From: Deltaproteobacteria bacterium | GTDB taxonomy: Bacteria; Desulfobacterota; Syntrophobacteria; Syntrophobacterales; Syntrophobacteraceae | Reading direction: 5' to 3' | DNA: 64,000 nt | Assembly: GCA_021777755.1 (NCBI GenBank) | Contig: JAJYDE010000009.1 | Location: 1 to 64,000 of the forward strand | Shown here: piece by piece, positions 1 to 8,310 of the stretch | Layout of the letters: each line of letters begins with the position of its first letter | How positions within the stretch are numbered: position 1 is the stretch's first letter | Notes under the pieces: generated by a model | The model's input: the letters and a program-made list of their open reading frames with translations, nothing else | Databases searched by the model: none | What the model was told of the DNA's origin: nothing | Position numbers and translations under genes: made by a program

Positions 1-111
1 TTAGCAAACTGGGGCAAATGTTCTCTCAGGCGTAAAATTTGCCTTAGACGTACACCTGAAAAACCGGGGTTTCCGGATGGACACTAGATAGGCTTCCGAA
101 GGAGGGGGCCT

Positions 112-1287
112 GTGAGACGGACAGAGTTGCTACAGGAGGTGCGGAAAATGCGTTTTGTGGAGGTGTACGGGGGCTGGCAGGAGCGGCGCCTGACCCAGGA
201 GGAGGCGGCGCATATGCTCGGGGTGTCCGAGAGGACTTTTCGGCGCCAAATTGATCGATATGAGGAAGCCGGACTCGATGGTTTACTGGACGGGCGGCTT
301 TCTCAGCCTTCGCATCGCAGGGCGCCTGTCGATGAGGTCATTGGGCTGGTTGAACATTATAAGCGACGTCACCAGGGGTGGAATGCCAAGCACTTTTATG
401 CCTGGTATCGCAGGGATGGAGGAACACGCAGCTATACGTGGGTCAAGTGCCGTCTTCAGGAGGCAAGACTGATCGCGAAGGCTCCTGGTCGCGGGAAACA
501 CAGGAAACGTAGGGAGCGGGCGGCCTGGCCGGGGATGATGCCGCACCAGGACGGCAGCAAGCACGAATGGGTGCTGGCCGTGCAGTGGGACTTGATCCTG
601 ACTATGGATGATGCGACCAACGAACACTATTCCCTTTTCTTTGTGGAAGAAGAGGGCACGCTGAGCAGCTTTCAGGGGGTAAGGGAGGTGATTGAAAAGC
701 GGGGCCTGTTCTCCTCCCTCTACACGGATCGGGGCAGTCACTATTGGACGACTCCGGAGGCCGGGGGCAAAGTTGACAGGGTAAATCTTACTCAGTTTGG
801 ACGGGCCATGAAGAACTTGGGTATCCACATGATTGCGGCTTATTCTCCCGAGGCTCGTGGGCGTTGTGAACGGATGTTTCGTACGCACCAGGAGCGGCTT
901 CCAAAAGAGTTGGCCTTAGCCGGCGTAACGAACATGGAGGCGGCCAACCGTTATCTAAAAGACATTTATCTGCCGGCATTCAACGCCGAGTTCATGCAAC
1001 CCGCGATGGAGGAGGGATCGGCGTTTGTAGCCTATATAGGCCAAGACCTCGACGACATCCTTTGCGAACAACACGAACGCGTTGTGGGTAAAGACAACTG
1101 TGTTTCCTTCGAGGGGTTAAAACTCCAGCTCCCGCCAGACCAATACCGAATGCATTACGTAAAGGTCACCGTAAAAGTTCATCGTTACCCGGACGGGGGA
1201 GTGGCAATCTTTCATGGCCCGCGAAGGTTGGCTTGCTACAGCCCGCAGGGAGAGAAGATAAAGATCCGGCAAAACGCCACAGCCTGA
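112..1287 (+). CDS. DDE transposase, ISNCY/IS1202-like
   Basis: Transposase of an insertion sequence, 391 aa. The N-terminus is a helix-turn-helix (about residues 25-60) of the kind that reads transposon ends. An integrase-core (rve, DDE) domain follows, with the first Asp in the TMDDATNEHYS segment, the second in LYTDRGSHYW, and a Glu-bearing segment after PEARGRCERMF. A C-terminal beta domain follows. The GTG start is chosen because a GAAGGAGGGGG ribosome-binding site lies 4-14 bases upstream. The reading frame is intact. The full element was not delimited: I could not identify matching terminal inverted repeats, and its left end may lie at or before base 1. Family assignment is from remembered similarity, so the exact IS family is uncertain, but a DDE transposase is clear. 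Confidence 0.88.
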   Translation: MRRTELLQEVRKMRFVEVYGGWQERRLTQEEAAHMLGVSERTFRRQIDRYEEAGLDGLLDGRLSQPSHRRAPVDEVIGLVEHYKRRHQGWNAKHFYAWYRRDGGTRSYTWVKCRLQEARLIAKAPGRGKHRKRRERAAWPGMMPHQDGSKHEWVLAVQWDLILTMDDATNEHYSLFFVEEEGTLSSFQGVREVIEKRGLFSSLYTDRGSHYWTTPEAGGKVDRVNLTQFGRAMKNLGIHMIAAYSPEARGRCERMFRTHQERLPKELALAGVTNMEAANRYLKDIYLPAFNAEFMQPAMEEGSAFVAYIGQDLDDILCEQHERVVGKDNCVSFEGLKLQLPPDQYRMHYVKVTVKVHRYPDGGVAIFHGPRRLACYSPQGEKIKIRQNATA

Positions 1288-1714
1288 GTTGGCGGGGTCT
1301 GTCGTCAGCGCTGGTTTTGGGTTTATCGCTTTAGAGGACTCAAGAGGGGCAGATTAATGGCGAAGGCAGAGCCGGTAAAAGCTCTGCCCCTCCATCATCC
1401 TCCCGCTTCGGCGCTCAGGTCGCTCCCCAGCGTTGCCTTATCCTCCGGGCGGGTATGAAAAGGATACCAGTTACTTGAAACCAGGCAAACAAAAAACATG
1501 AGGGACCGTCCGTTGGCGGAATCCGGGCCATCCGAAATCAACACTTCAGGCTGACCTGAATTCTGCATCGGGACCACCTGGAAAGCGGACAATTCATTTG
1601 CTTTAAAACCGGACATTTCTATTTGTTGACAACAGCCGAATACCTCAAGACCGTCTCGGGCACAAAGACGGGCACAGTCGAGCAAATCAGAAAACCCATG
1701 AAGACCGCAAATTA
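1288..1714. other. gene-free stretch between transposase and tRNA repeat
   Basis: No convincing coding region. The minus-strand open frame here runs through the tRNA fragment and is a by-product of it. The only structure seen is the nested inverted repeat at 1344-1392. The right end of the transposable element is probably in this stretch. Confidence 0.5.
1344..1392. repeat. nested perfect inverted repeats
   Basis: An outer 10-bp arm (GAGGGGCAGA at 1344-1353, complement at 1383-1392) encloses an inner perfect 8-bp arm (GGCAGAGC at 1365-1372, complement at 1381-1388). The arms share bases, so two alternative hairpins can form. No T-run follows, so a simple terminator is unlikely. It may be part of the transposon end or a structured readthrough barrier. 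Confidence 0.55.
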
Positions 1715-1772
1715 GTGCCTGGGGCGGGAATCGAACCCGCACGGGGGCAAGCCCCAAGGGATTTCAAGTCCC
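1715..1772 (-). repeat. att direct repeat (left), truncated tRNA-Leu copy
   Basis: A 58-bp copy of the 3' part of the tRNA-Leu gene at 5640-5727, with one mismatch (C at 1765 against T at 5692, in the anticodon). The 5' part of the tRNA and the CCA end are absent, so this is not a functional tRNA. It is the expected duplicated attachment core left by site-specific integration of an element into the tRNA gene; the integrase gene begins 162 bp away. Confidence 0.85.
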
Positions 1773-1888
1773 GCAATTTATTTTTCATGCCACTTCACAA
1801 ACCATCACAAAAACCTTGACCAGCCAATGTTCCGCGGATATTCTGCTTTCACATTGCTTCACTCAAAACACCTACTTTCAGACTAAAA

Positions 1889-1912
1889 GGTGTGGACAAA
1901 GGTGTGGACAAC
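1889..1912 (+). repeat. left 12-bp tandem repeat pair, candidate integrase arm site
   Basis: Two back-to-back 12-bp units, GGTGTGGACAAA and GGTGTGGACAAC, 117 bp inside the left att repeat and just upstream of the integrase start. A closely related pair with the same period lies inside the right end (5571-5594). Tyrosine integrases of the lambda/P4 type bind short arm-type repeats flanking the core, so this is a likely arm-type site. No binding is demonstrated. Confidence 0.45.
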
Positions 1913-1933
1913 TTTTCGGCTTCGAGGTGAACC

Positions 1934-3125
1934 ATGAGAGAATCCAAAAAAATCCGAAGCGACTTTCCCGGCGTCTACTTCATGAAGCATTCGCAACGGA
2001 AGCACGGCGTACAGGCCGATAAGTATTTTCTCATTCGGTTCAAGATTGACGGCAAGTCCATCGAGGAGGGTATCGGTTGGGCGTCACAGGGTCATACCGC
2101 GCGGGAGGCCTCCGGCATTCTGTCCACACTGAAAAAAAATCGCAAACTTGGTACTGGCCCTTTCACCCACCGTGAAATGAAGGCGGAGAATGAAGCTGAG
2201 AGTAGCGCCAAAACCGCAAAGCTCAAAGCCGAAGTCGAGGCACGGAAGACCCTTTCCGAATATTGGGCCGATTCCTACCTGCCCGCAGCCAAGAGATCCA
2301 AGAAAGAAAACTCCTGGGAGAAAGAAGAACAGCATTATCGCCTTTGGATAGGGCCGCTCCTGGGGGCGCTGCCCATTCGTACGATCGGCCTTAAGCAATG
2401 GGACGAGCTTGTAAAAATATTGTCTAAAGCCAACCTGTCGCCACGCATGAAAGAATACGTCACCGGGACTCTTCGCCGGGTACTAAGACATGCTTATGAT
2501 AGGCGCATGATAGATGAAGCGCCCCCAACTGGAAAGCGGATAGGTGTCTCGGGACCAGGCAATAACAGGCGACTGCGGACGCTGTCCCATGACGAGGAAG
2601 CCGCCATAATGGATAGACTCCTGGCCGAAGACCCCTACTTCTGGCGGATCACCCGCTTTGCATTTTTGACTGGCTGTCGTGCTTCCGAGGCATTCAATCT
2701 GGTATGGGCGAAGGTCGATTTCTCCCGTGGCCGCATCATCTTGACGGAAACAAAAAACCACGACTCTCGGATGCTCCCCCTCACCGCCCCGTTGCTTGCG
2801 CTCTTCGCAAGCATGCAATCCGGAGCACCCGGGGACCGCGTATTCACAAGCGCCCCATGTTTTCAGCGCCGTGGTGGATGCACTGAAACTGAACGAGGGC
2901 AGAACAGAGCGGGACCGGGTAGTGTTCCACTCGATCCGGCACACGGTAGCCACACGGCTTGCCCAAAGACTCGGACCGCGTGATCTTATGGATGTAATGG
3001 GCTGGCGCACGGTTCGAATGGCTATGAGGTACGTGCACACCAACGAGGATGCGAAGGCAAAGGCGCTGTCCATGCTCGGGACCGCCCCCGAAGGTGGGCG
3101 CGTTCTTCAATTCGGAAGGAGATAG
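1934..3125 (+). pseudogene. int: tyrosine recombinase/integrase, frameshifted
   Basis: Site-specific integrase of the tRNA-targeting kind. The first frame (1934-2983) carries an N-terminal DNA-binding region, a SAM-like core-binding domain (about residues 105-190) and the first half of the catalytic domain, including the catalytic Arg in TGCRASEAF. The remaining catalytic residues, HSIRH (His-x-x-Arg) and the nucleophile Tyr in MRYVHT, are in the next frame (open to 3125). The frame change falls near 2850-2860, at a CCCC run, consistent with a one-base insertion. Without the second frame the protein lacks its nucleophile, so the element should not excise by itself unless frameshifting rescues it. 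A sequencing error at the C-run is possible. Confidence 0.85.
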
Positions 3126-3131
3126 AGGACC

Positions 3132-3347
3132 ATGCATAACGAATTTACGGCAATCGTCGAGCAAGACGGGAAATGGTACATCGCCTATTGCCCTGAAATA
3201 CCGGGCGCGAACGGGCAAGGCCGCGACATTCCTGAAACCCTTCACAGTTTGGCTGAGGCTATTGCGCTAATTTTGGAAGATAGACGTGAAGATGCGATGC
3301 GTGGTTTGCCGCAAGAGGCAATCCGAGAAGTGATCGTTATCCAATGA
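3132..3347 (+). CDS. hicB: HicB-family antitoxin
   Basis: A 71-aa HicB-like antitoxin. The partial RNase H-like fold is visible as an N-terminal strand pattern (FTAIVEQDGKWYIAYCPEIPG) followed by the GQGRDIPETLHSLAEAI helix typical of the family. HicB binds and blocks the mRNA interferase HicA. A ribosome-binding site (AAGGAG) precedes the ATG. Its stop overlaps the start of the adjacent hicA remnant by ATGA, the usual coupling of the pair. It follows the integrase within the island. Some HicB proteins have a C-terminal DNA-binding domain; this short one does not. Confidence 0.85.
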   Translation: MHNEFTAIVEQDGKWYIAYCPEIPGANGQGRDIPETLHSLAEAIALILEDRREDAMRGLPQEAIREVIVIQ

Positions 3348-3538
3348 AGAGGACCACACTGCTAAGACATCTTCGCAGGTATGGCTGTTATTTAAAAAGA
3401 GAGGGCGGCTAGCATTCCCTTTGGTGTAATCCAAAAACAGGCAATTGTGAGGCGGTACCCAGAAATACCGAAATCCCCGACAGGCTTGCAAAGAAGATAT
3501 GCCGCCACCTTGGCGTACCGGATTCGGGGCGTGAATAA
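3344..3538 (+). pseudogene. hicA: HicA-family toxin interrupted by an in-frame amber codon
   Basis: Reading from the ATG overlapping the hicB stop gives a normal HicA start for 22 codons, ending in KREGG. TAG then occurs at 3410-3412, and the same frame continues with HSLWCNPKTG and RLAKKICRHLGVPDSGRE to a TAA at 3536-3538. HicA toxins have a conserved Gly-Ser/Lys-His motif whose His is catalytic. The TAG sits exactly at the residue before that His, so only a 22-residue peptide should be made. Apart from the one codon the toxin is intact. Suppression or pyrrolysine insertion is conceivable but unsupported by anything else in this window. Confidence 0.85.
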
Positions 3539-3644
3539 TGAACCCAGCTTCCAGGGGATAGCGGGACGCCGAGACAAGGCCGGACATCCCGACCGGCTTT
3601 CCCCTGGATTTCTCACCCAATCGGGAGCGCGTGGGAAGCGCATC

Positions 3645-4016
3645 ATGTCAATGGACCTGGGCCAAGTTTTGTTGGAGCAGATAAGAGATACAGATGCCGC
3701 GATGCGGGCGAGCTTTGCAGGAGTACAGCCCGTGTTGGGGGCCCCGCCTATTGAACTGTTGAGGGGCTGGAAGCTCATAAACAAAGAAACCCTTGCGTTA
3801 TGCGATTGCACTAAAGACAAGGCGAAGCTCACCGAAATTGATGTTGGCTTGAATTTGATGATTGCCTATAAGTCATGGTGCGATCTTCTCCCACTTTTCA
3901 AAGACGCGCTTCAAGACGGCTGCGACACGGTTCAAGAGGGATTGGGACTCCTGGCCGATTTGGGATGGGCAAGGGTGAAACCGCGAACTACCGCGGGCAG
4001 GACCGCCGAAGAATAA
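3645..4016 (+). CDS. hypothetical island protein
   Basis: A 123-aa protein with no family recognised. The frame is open further upstream, but that part overlaps the hicA remnant in another frame, so the ATG at 3645 is preferred. The sequence is soluble-looking and helical (RDTDAAMRASFAGVQP, DKAKLTEIDVGLNLMIAYKS) with a basic C-terminus. It lies in the same direction as the integrase and the small genes that follow. Confidence 0.45.
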   Translation: MSMDLGQVLLEQIRDTDAAMRASFAGVQPVLGAPPIELLRGWKLINKETLALCDCTKDKAKLTEIDVGLNLMIAYKSWCDLLPLFKDALQDGCDTVQEGLGLLADLGWARVKPRTTAGRTAEE

Positions 4017-4042
4017 GAACTCAATCCCAAGGCATTCGGCTA

Positions 4043-4222
4043 ATGAAGTATCTGCGCTCATTAAAAAATTTAAATGCACACTCTGACGAACTGCAAGAAC
4101 TGCAAAAAGACCCTTTTTACAGTTTTTGCAGTGCCCCGGAGTATGTGTTTTTAGAAAATGGAATGTCTCTCGATGACGTTTCAGGATGTTCCGGCCACTG
4201 CCGAACCTGCCTGTCACCATGA
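4043..4222 (+). CDS. small hypothetical island protein
   Basis: A 59-aa protein starting MKYLRSLKNLNAHSDELQ and containing FYSFCSAPE, a composition I associate with small genes next to integrases in proteobacterial islands, but no function is known to me. Its stop overlaps the next start as ATGA (4219-4222). Such overlap suggests translational coupling and supports both genes being real. Confidence 0.45.
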   Translation: MKYLRSLKNLNAHSDELQELQKDPFYSFCSAPEYVFLENGMSLDDVSGCSGHCRTCLSP

Positions 4223-4746
4223 GCACCACGGACACCAGCCGAGCAAGCCGGGTATATCCTGCCGACCACAAGGCCCCGCCGCGGAACGTGCGCGAACCCG
4301 GGGGGAGGCACGAAACTGGCGGATGGTTCGGTGAGCTTCGCCGATCTTTGTTCCCGCGACTGCTCAAAAGGCGGTCTTGGCCGGACGTGGCCGAAATCAT
4401 GAGTAAAAACATGCCGCAAAATGCTGCGGGGCACTTACGCCATGCGGCCTTGGCGACTCGCCTGTGTCCGGGCCGCGGGCGACGAATTGCCGTTTTGGTT
4501 TGCAGGGGGGGGCTCTTCCGTTGCCGACACTGCTACAAACTCAAATATTCGTCACAACTCGAAAGCGATATGGACCGGGCACGGCGGCAGATAAACAAGC
4601 TGGAAGCACGCATGGACCGCAAGGGGATTCATCAGGCGACTCGGGCCAGGCTTATGGCCAGGCTCAATCGAGCCATAGAACGCGAGAACGAAGCCTTCTG
4701 CTGTTTGTTTGCGAGAGTTTTCGGCAGGAAGGGGCGACGGAAATGA
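4219..4746 (+). CDS. hypothetical protein with CRHC motif, island family
   Basis: A 175-aa protein of a family often found in genomic islands and prophages. The recognisable core is GRRIAVLVCRGGLFRCRHC followed by YKLKYSSQLES and a basic, helical Arg-rich tail (DRARRQINKLEARMDRKG). The CRHC pair suggests a zinc knuckle, but only one CxxC pair is present, fewer than in a complete zinc ribbon. Start and stop both overlap neighbours by ATGA (4219-4222 and 4743-4746). Function unknown; the N-terminal third shows no recognisable feature. Confidence 0.5.
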   Translation: MSTTDTSRASRVYPADHKAPPRNVREPGGRHETGGWFGELRRSLFPRLLKRRSWPDVAEIMSKNMPQNAAGHLRHAALATRLCPGRGRRIAVLVCRGGLFRCRHCYKLKYSSQLESDMDRARRQINKLEARMDRKGIHQATRARLMARLNRAIERENEAFCCLFARVFGRKGRRK

Positions 4747-5016
4747 CCAATTGCGTTCACCGTGACGGGTTGGGACGCTGTGAGTGGCTGGTTTGGCCTG
4801 GCGGGCCTTGCACGCGGGAACTGTTTTGCCGGGGCTACGCGGCGAAACCGGAGCCACAAAAACGAGCGGCGGGGCCGGCCGAAACGCTGCGCGTCTTGCG
4901 GGGCCATGTTCACCCCGACATGCAACCGGCAAGCACGATGCGGTGAATGTGGCCGAACCAGGCGGCGCACTCTCAACCGAGCATATCAGAGAACCTTTCT
5001 GACAAAGCAAAGGTAG
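4743..5016 (+). pseudogene. Cys-rich zinc-ribbon island protein, probably frameshifted
   Basis: The ATG at 4743 overlaps the previous stop and opens a Cys-rich frame (MTNCVHRDGLGRCEWLVWPG...ELFC). That frame loses sense after about codon 40, while another frame picks up a convincing zinc-finger-like sequence, RPKRCASCGAMFTP...CGECGRTRRRT, ending at 5016. The change of frame is most easily placed at the A-run around 4858-4862. The two halves together would give a protein of about 90 aa with paired CxxC motifs. Two overlapping real genes would be an alternative reading. Confidence 0.4.
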
Positions 5017-5102
5017 ACGGACAAAGAACCCCGGACTCGATAGGGAAACGCGGAAAAAACGGCACTGTGGCGCTTCAGGGGCCTGTGGCGGTTGGCCGAA
5101 TC

Positions 5103-5240
5103 ATGGCCGATATTGTGAAGCCTGTCCGGCAATGCCCCTGCGTTCAATGCGACAATCCATGGCACGCGGGCCGGGGCTGCTCGTGCGCTGATTGTTGCTC
5201 GCGGCTTCGGGCCTGGCAAAAAAGCGGGGACGTGTTCTGA
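5103..5240 (+). CDS. small Cys-rich hypothetical protein
   Basis: A 45-aa Cys-rich peptide with CPCVQCDNPWH and CSCADCCSRL segments. The frame is open upstream to 4947, but that part has no recognisable character, so the ATG at 5103 is chosen. The density of Cys suggests metal binding. It lies at the end of the run of small island genes and before the candidate terminator at 5319-5355. No family recognised. Confidence 0.35.
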   Translation: MADIVKPVRQCPCVQCDNPWHAGRGCSCADCCSRLRAWQKSGDVF

Positions 5241-5318
5241 TAATCACGCGCTGGCTTCCATCGAGGCCGGGGCTTTTCCATGCTGAGTAGCAGCGGCTAA
5301 ACAGCCGGACGACCACAT

Positions 5319-5355
5319 ACCCGCCCACAACCCCGAGGGGCGGGTTCCTTTTTTT
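5319..5355 (+). terminator. intrinsic terminator of the island gene run
   Basis: A GC-rich stem (ACCCGCCC pairing with GGGGCGGGT) around a short loop is followed at once by TTCCTTTTTTT. This is a typical rho-independent terminator for the plus-strand small genes. Confidence 0.7.
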
Positions 5356-5570
5356 GGACGTACTTCAAAAATATGGGTTGCCATGAGAACGTGGCTTTAA
5401 AGGCCATTCCAGCACGCCGTTTAGCGGCATATCCGACCTTGAACATCGCCTCACCCTGAAATCCAATTCCCTCCCGATTGTCAACTCGGTCCCTTGTGGC
5501 GGTTCCTTGATTTCATTTCGCCATGGGGGCACGGTCACGTGGAAGTCAGGCCTTCTCATTGCGCCCCAAA

Positions 5571-5594
5571 GGGGTGGACAAACGGGTGGACAAA
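5571..5594 (+). repeat. right 12-bp tandem repeat pair, candidate integrase arm site
   Basis: Two back-to-back 12-bp units, GGGGTGGACAAA and CGGGTGGACAAA, 48 bp inside the right att repeat and in the same orientation as the pair at 1889-1912. Shared core GGTGGACAAA/GTGGACAAA, shared 12-bp period and symmetric placement suggest arm-type integrase or excisionase sites. Confidence 0.45.
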
Positions 5595-5639
5595 ATGCCC
5601 GCTTTTATTTTCCGATGAATTCCATCGTTGCCCGTGGAT

Positions 5640-5727
5640 TGGTGCCTGGGGCGGGAATCGAACCCGCACGGGGGCAAGCCCCAAGGGATTTTAAGTCCCT
5701 TGTGTCTACCTATTCCACCACCCAGGC
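5640..5727 (-). tRNA. tRNA-Leu (UAA)
   Basis: The minus strand folds as a class II tRNA: acceptor stem GCCTGGG pairing with CCCAGGC, a D-arm with GGTAGAC, anticodon stem AGGGA/TCCCT around loop CTTAAAA (anticodon TAA), a long variable arm (TTGGGGCTTGCCCCCGT), a T-arm with GGTTCGATTCC, and an encoded 3' CCA at 5640-5642. Its 3' half is the integration target of the adjacent element and is duplicated at 1715-1772; this copy is intact. Confidence 0.95.
5642..5699 (-). repeat. att direct repeat (right), inside tRNA-Leu
   Basis: The 3' portion of the tRNA-Leu gene, identical to 1715-1772 at 57 of 58 positions. Together they bound a 3.9-kb element. The element restores or retains the full tRNA at this side. 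Confidence 0.85.
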
Positions 5728-5859
5728 CCCGGGGGCATTCCAAGGGGAAAATTAAGACCGGGAAGTCGTCGGCCAACCAGCTCCGGGCAAAAAGATTTAT
5801 CACATTTGACATTTTCAGTCAAAGCTTCGACCGAAACAATGAGGCTCCTTGCCCATGCG

Positions 5860-8310
5860 CTAGGCTTCGGGATTTTCTTTCGGCGCTTTAGCGAGCAGCC
5901 GCACGGTTTGGGCGATCTCTTCGGGAGTTACTTCCCGCCTCAGCCGATCCATTTCGCCCATAAGGGAGGCGAACCGGATGCCCTCGGCGGCACTCACCCA
6001 TTCGAGCCGAAGCCTTTCGGGCCGGATGCCCAGCTTTTCCATTTTCTTGCGTATCTTTTCGACCCGTTTGACCGTCCACTTGTTCGCATCGATGTAATGG
6101 CAGTCGCCGATATGGCAGCCGCTGACAAGGATTACGGGCGCTCCCCGGGCAAAGCCCTCCCATATGAAGGACTCATCGACGCGGCCCGAGCACATCGTGC
6201 GCACCAGCCGGATGCTTGGAGGATACTGCAGGCGAGATACCCCAGCGTAATCGGCCCCGGCATACGAACACCAGTTGCAGGCAAAGACCAGCACCCTTTT
6301 ATCCGCGGCAGGAGTCAGCGCGTTTTCCACCTGCCCCATGATCTGGCGGTCGGTGAAATGGTTCATCACAATGGCATCGAAGGGGCATTCGGCCGCGCAT
6401 GTTCCGCAGCCGGCACAGGCCGCCGGATTAACCGCCGCGGGGAGCTTGCGCTTTACGTCAAGAGAAATCGCCCCGTAGGGGCAGACCTCGACGCATCTGC
6501 CGCAGAACTTGCACTTTTCGGCCTCCACCTCGGCGGTGATCGGTTCGGAAAGCATTTCGCCCCGGTGTAGAAGCCGCGCCACGCGCGCGGAGGCAGCCGA
6601 GCCCTGGGTCACCGAATCCTTTATGTCTTTGGGGCCTTCGGCGCACCCGGCGAAAAAGATGCCCCTCGTTGCCGCATCAACCGGTAGGAGCTTGGGATGG
6701 GCTTCGAGGAAAAAACCGTCCGGGGTGAGCTGCAGCCCGAGCATTTCCTGCAGTCTTTTGGTCGTCTTCGCGGGCTTGAGCCCCACGGCCAGCACCAGCA
6801 TGTCAAGATCGTGAAAGACTATCTTGCCGCTCGCTCCGTTATCGACGGCCACCCGCAGCCCCTTGTCGGCGGACTCCACGACACTTCCCGGCAGCCCCCT
6901 GATAAACTGCACTCCGAGGCTTCGGCTTTTGGTGTATAGATCCTCGAAGCCCTTTCCGAATGCCCGGATATCGATGTAGAAGACCTTGATCTCGATTTCC
7001 GGATGGTGCTCCTTCAAAACGAGCGTGCTTTTTATGGTGTTCATGCAACAGATGTTTGAGCAGTATGAAGCGCCCTTTCTTGCCGAACGGGACCCCACGC
7101 ACTGAACGAAGCCGATCGACTTCGGGAGCTTGCGATCCGAGGGCCTGATGAGTTCGCCTCCGCTCGGACCTCCGGCGCTTACCAGCCGTTCGAATTCCAG
7201 GCTGCTCAGCACATTTTCATGCCGCGTGTATCCGTACTCGTCGAGTTCGGTCGGATCGTAGGCCTCGACCCCGGTGGCCACCACGATGGCGCCCACACTT
7301 TCGACCACTTCCTCATCGGACATATGGAAGTTGATGCACTTTTTCTCGCAGACTTCGGCGCACTTGGCGCATACGACCGGGTTGTGGCCCAGGCACTCGT
7401 TGATATTTATCAGATAGGCCGCGGGCACGGCCTGGGGAAAAGGCGAATGAATGGCCCTTCGCGAGGAAAGACCCGAATTGAACTCATCGGGGCGCACGAC
7501 CGGGCACACCCTGGCGCATTCCCCGCAGGCGGTGCACTCTTTTTCCGAGACGTACCTGGCTTTCTTTAAAATCTTTACTTCGAAGTTTCCCACGTATCCT
7601 TTGACATCGATTATTTCGGAGAGCGTTAGCAGCTTGATATTGGGATGCCGACCGGCATCGGTCATTTTCGGACCGAGTATTCAAATCGAGCAGTCCATGG
7701 TGGGAAATGTCTTGTCGAGGCGCGCCATGTTGCCGCCAATCGATGGACTTTTTTCCACCAGGACCACCTCATAGCCGTTATCGGCAAGGTCAAGGGCCGC
7801 CTGGATGCCTGCAATGCCACCGCCAATCACGAGGGTGCGCTTGTTCAAGGATATTTTTCTGCTCTGGAGGGGCTCAAGCCTGGAGGCCCTGGCCACGGCC
7901 ATTCGCACCAGGTCCACGGCCTTGGCCGTTGCCTCCCCGGGCTCTTTCATGTGCACCCAACTGCACTGTTCCCTGAGATTGGCCATCTCCAGGACGAAGG
8001 CATTGAGGCCGGCGCGCTCGAGCATTTGCCGGAAGGTCGGCTCGTGGAGCCTCGGCGAGCATGAGGCGATCACGATGCGATCGAGCCCCAGTTCGACGAT
8101 GTCTTTGGTTATGGCCTGCTGGCCGGGTTCGGAACAGGCGTACTGAATGTCTCGCGCATGGACCACGTTTTCGAGCGCGGAGACTTCCGCGCTCACCTTC
8201 GGGCAGTCCACCGTCCCGGCAATGTTCAACCCGCAATGGCAGACATAGACCCCGATTCGCGGAGCACCATCATTTGTCGAATTTTTCTTCATCGTTTCAA
8301 TTATTCCCAC
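5860..8310 (-). CDS. hdrA: HdrA-MvhD fusion, selenocysteine-containing (UGA at 7681-7683)
   Basis: Heterodisulfide reductase subunit A-like flavoprotein, 816 aa if the in-frame UGA is read as selenocysteine (residue 210). HdrA carries the FAD at which electrons are bifurcated or confurcated. Order: N-terminal Cys-rich region (VCHCG, ASCSPRLHEPTFR); FAD-binding GGGIAG near 163-168; DCSI-Sec-ILGPKM at 206-216, where most HdrA proteins have Cys; ferredoxin-like Cys sets at 259-265 and 306-325; two [4Fe-4S] motifs at 600-642; and a C-terminal MvhD/FlpD domain (672-816, CNWCSYAGADYAG, CSGRVD, GCHIGDCHY). Reading TGA as a stop would split the protein inside its conserved motif. The start is GTG 8310 (4 codons overlap the upstream gene) or ATG 8292. 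Last gene of the kor-hdr operon. Confidence 0.92.
7644..7659 (-). promoter_or_regulatory. bacterial SECIS-like hairpin of hdrA
   Basis: Starting 21 bases after the UGA codon, the message forms a perfect 6-bp stem, GATGCC and GGCATC, around a four-base GGTC loop. Bacterial SECIS elements lie inside the coding region just after UGA, with an apical loop carrying a G or GU recognised by SelB. The distance from UGA to the loop (about 28 bases) is in the usual range. Confidence 0.75.

Larger units (their letters stand above)
5241..5639. other. gene-free right end of the island
   Basis: No supported gene. It holds the candidate terminator at 5319-5355 and the tandem repeat pair at 5571-5594, then runs into the tRNA-Leu gene that marks the island boundary. 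Confidence 0.5.

Noticed and set aside
112-1400. Terminal inverted repeats of the transposon
   Set aside because: The left end and the region after the stop were compared by eye and no convincing matching arms were found; the nested palindrome at 1344-1392 pairs with itself, not with the left end.
1395-1757. 120-aa minus-strand open frame
   Set aside because: It overlaps the truncated tRNA copy; its start is a translation of tRNA sequence and there is no family character.
3410-3412. Pyrrolysine at the hicA TAG
   Set aside because: No pyl genes are visible and toxin genes are not known pyrrolysine users. A plain nonsense mutation is simpler.
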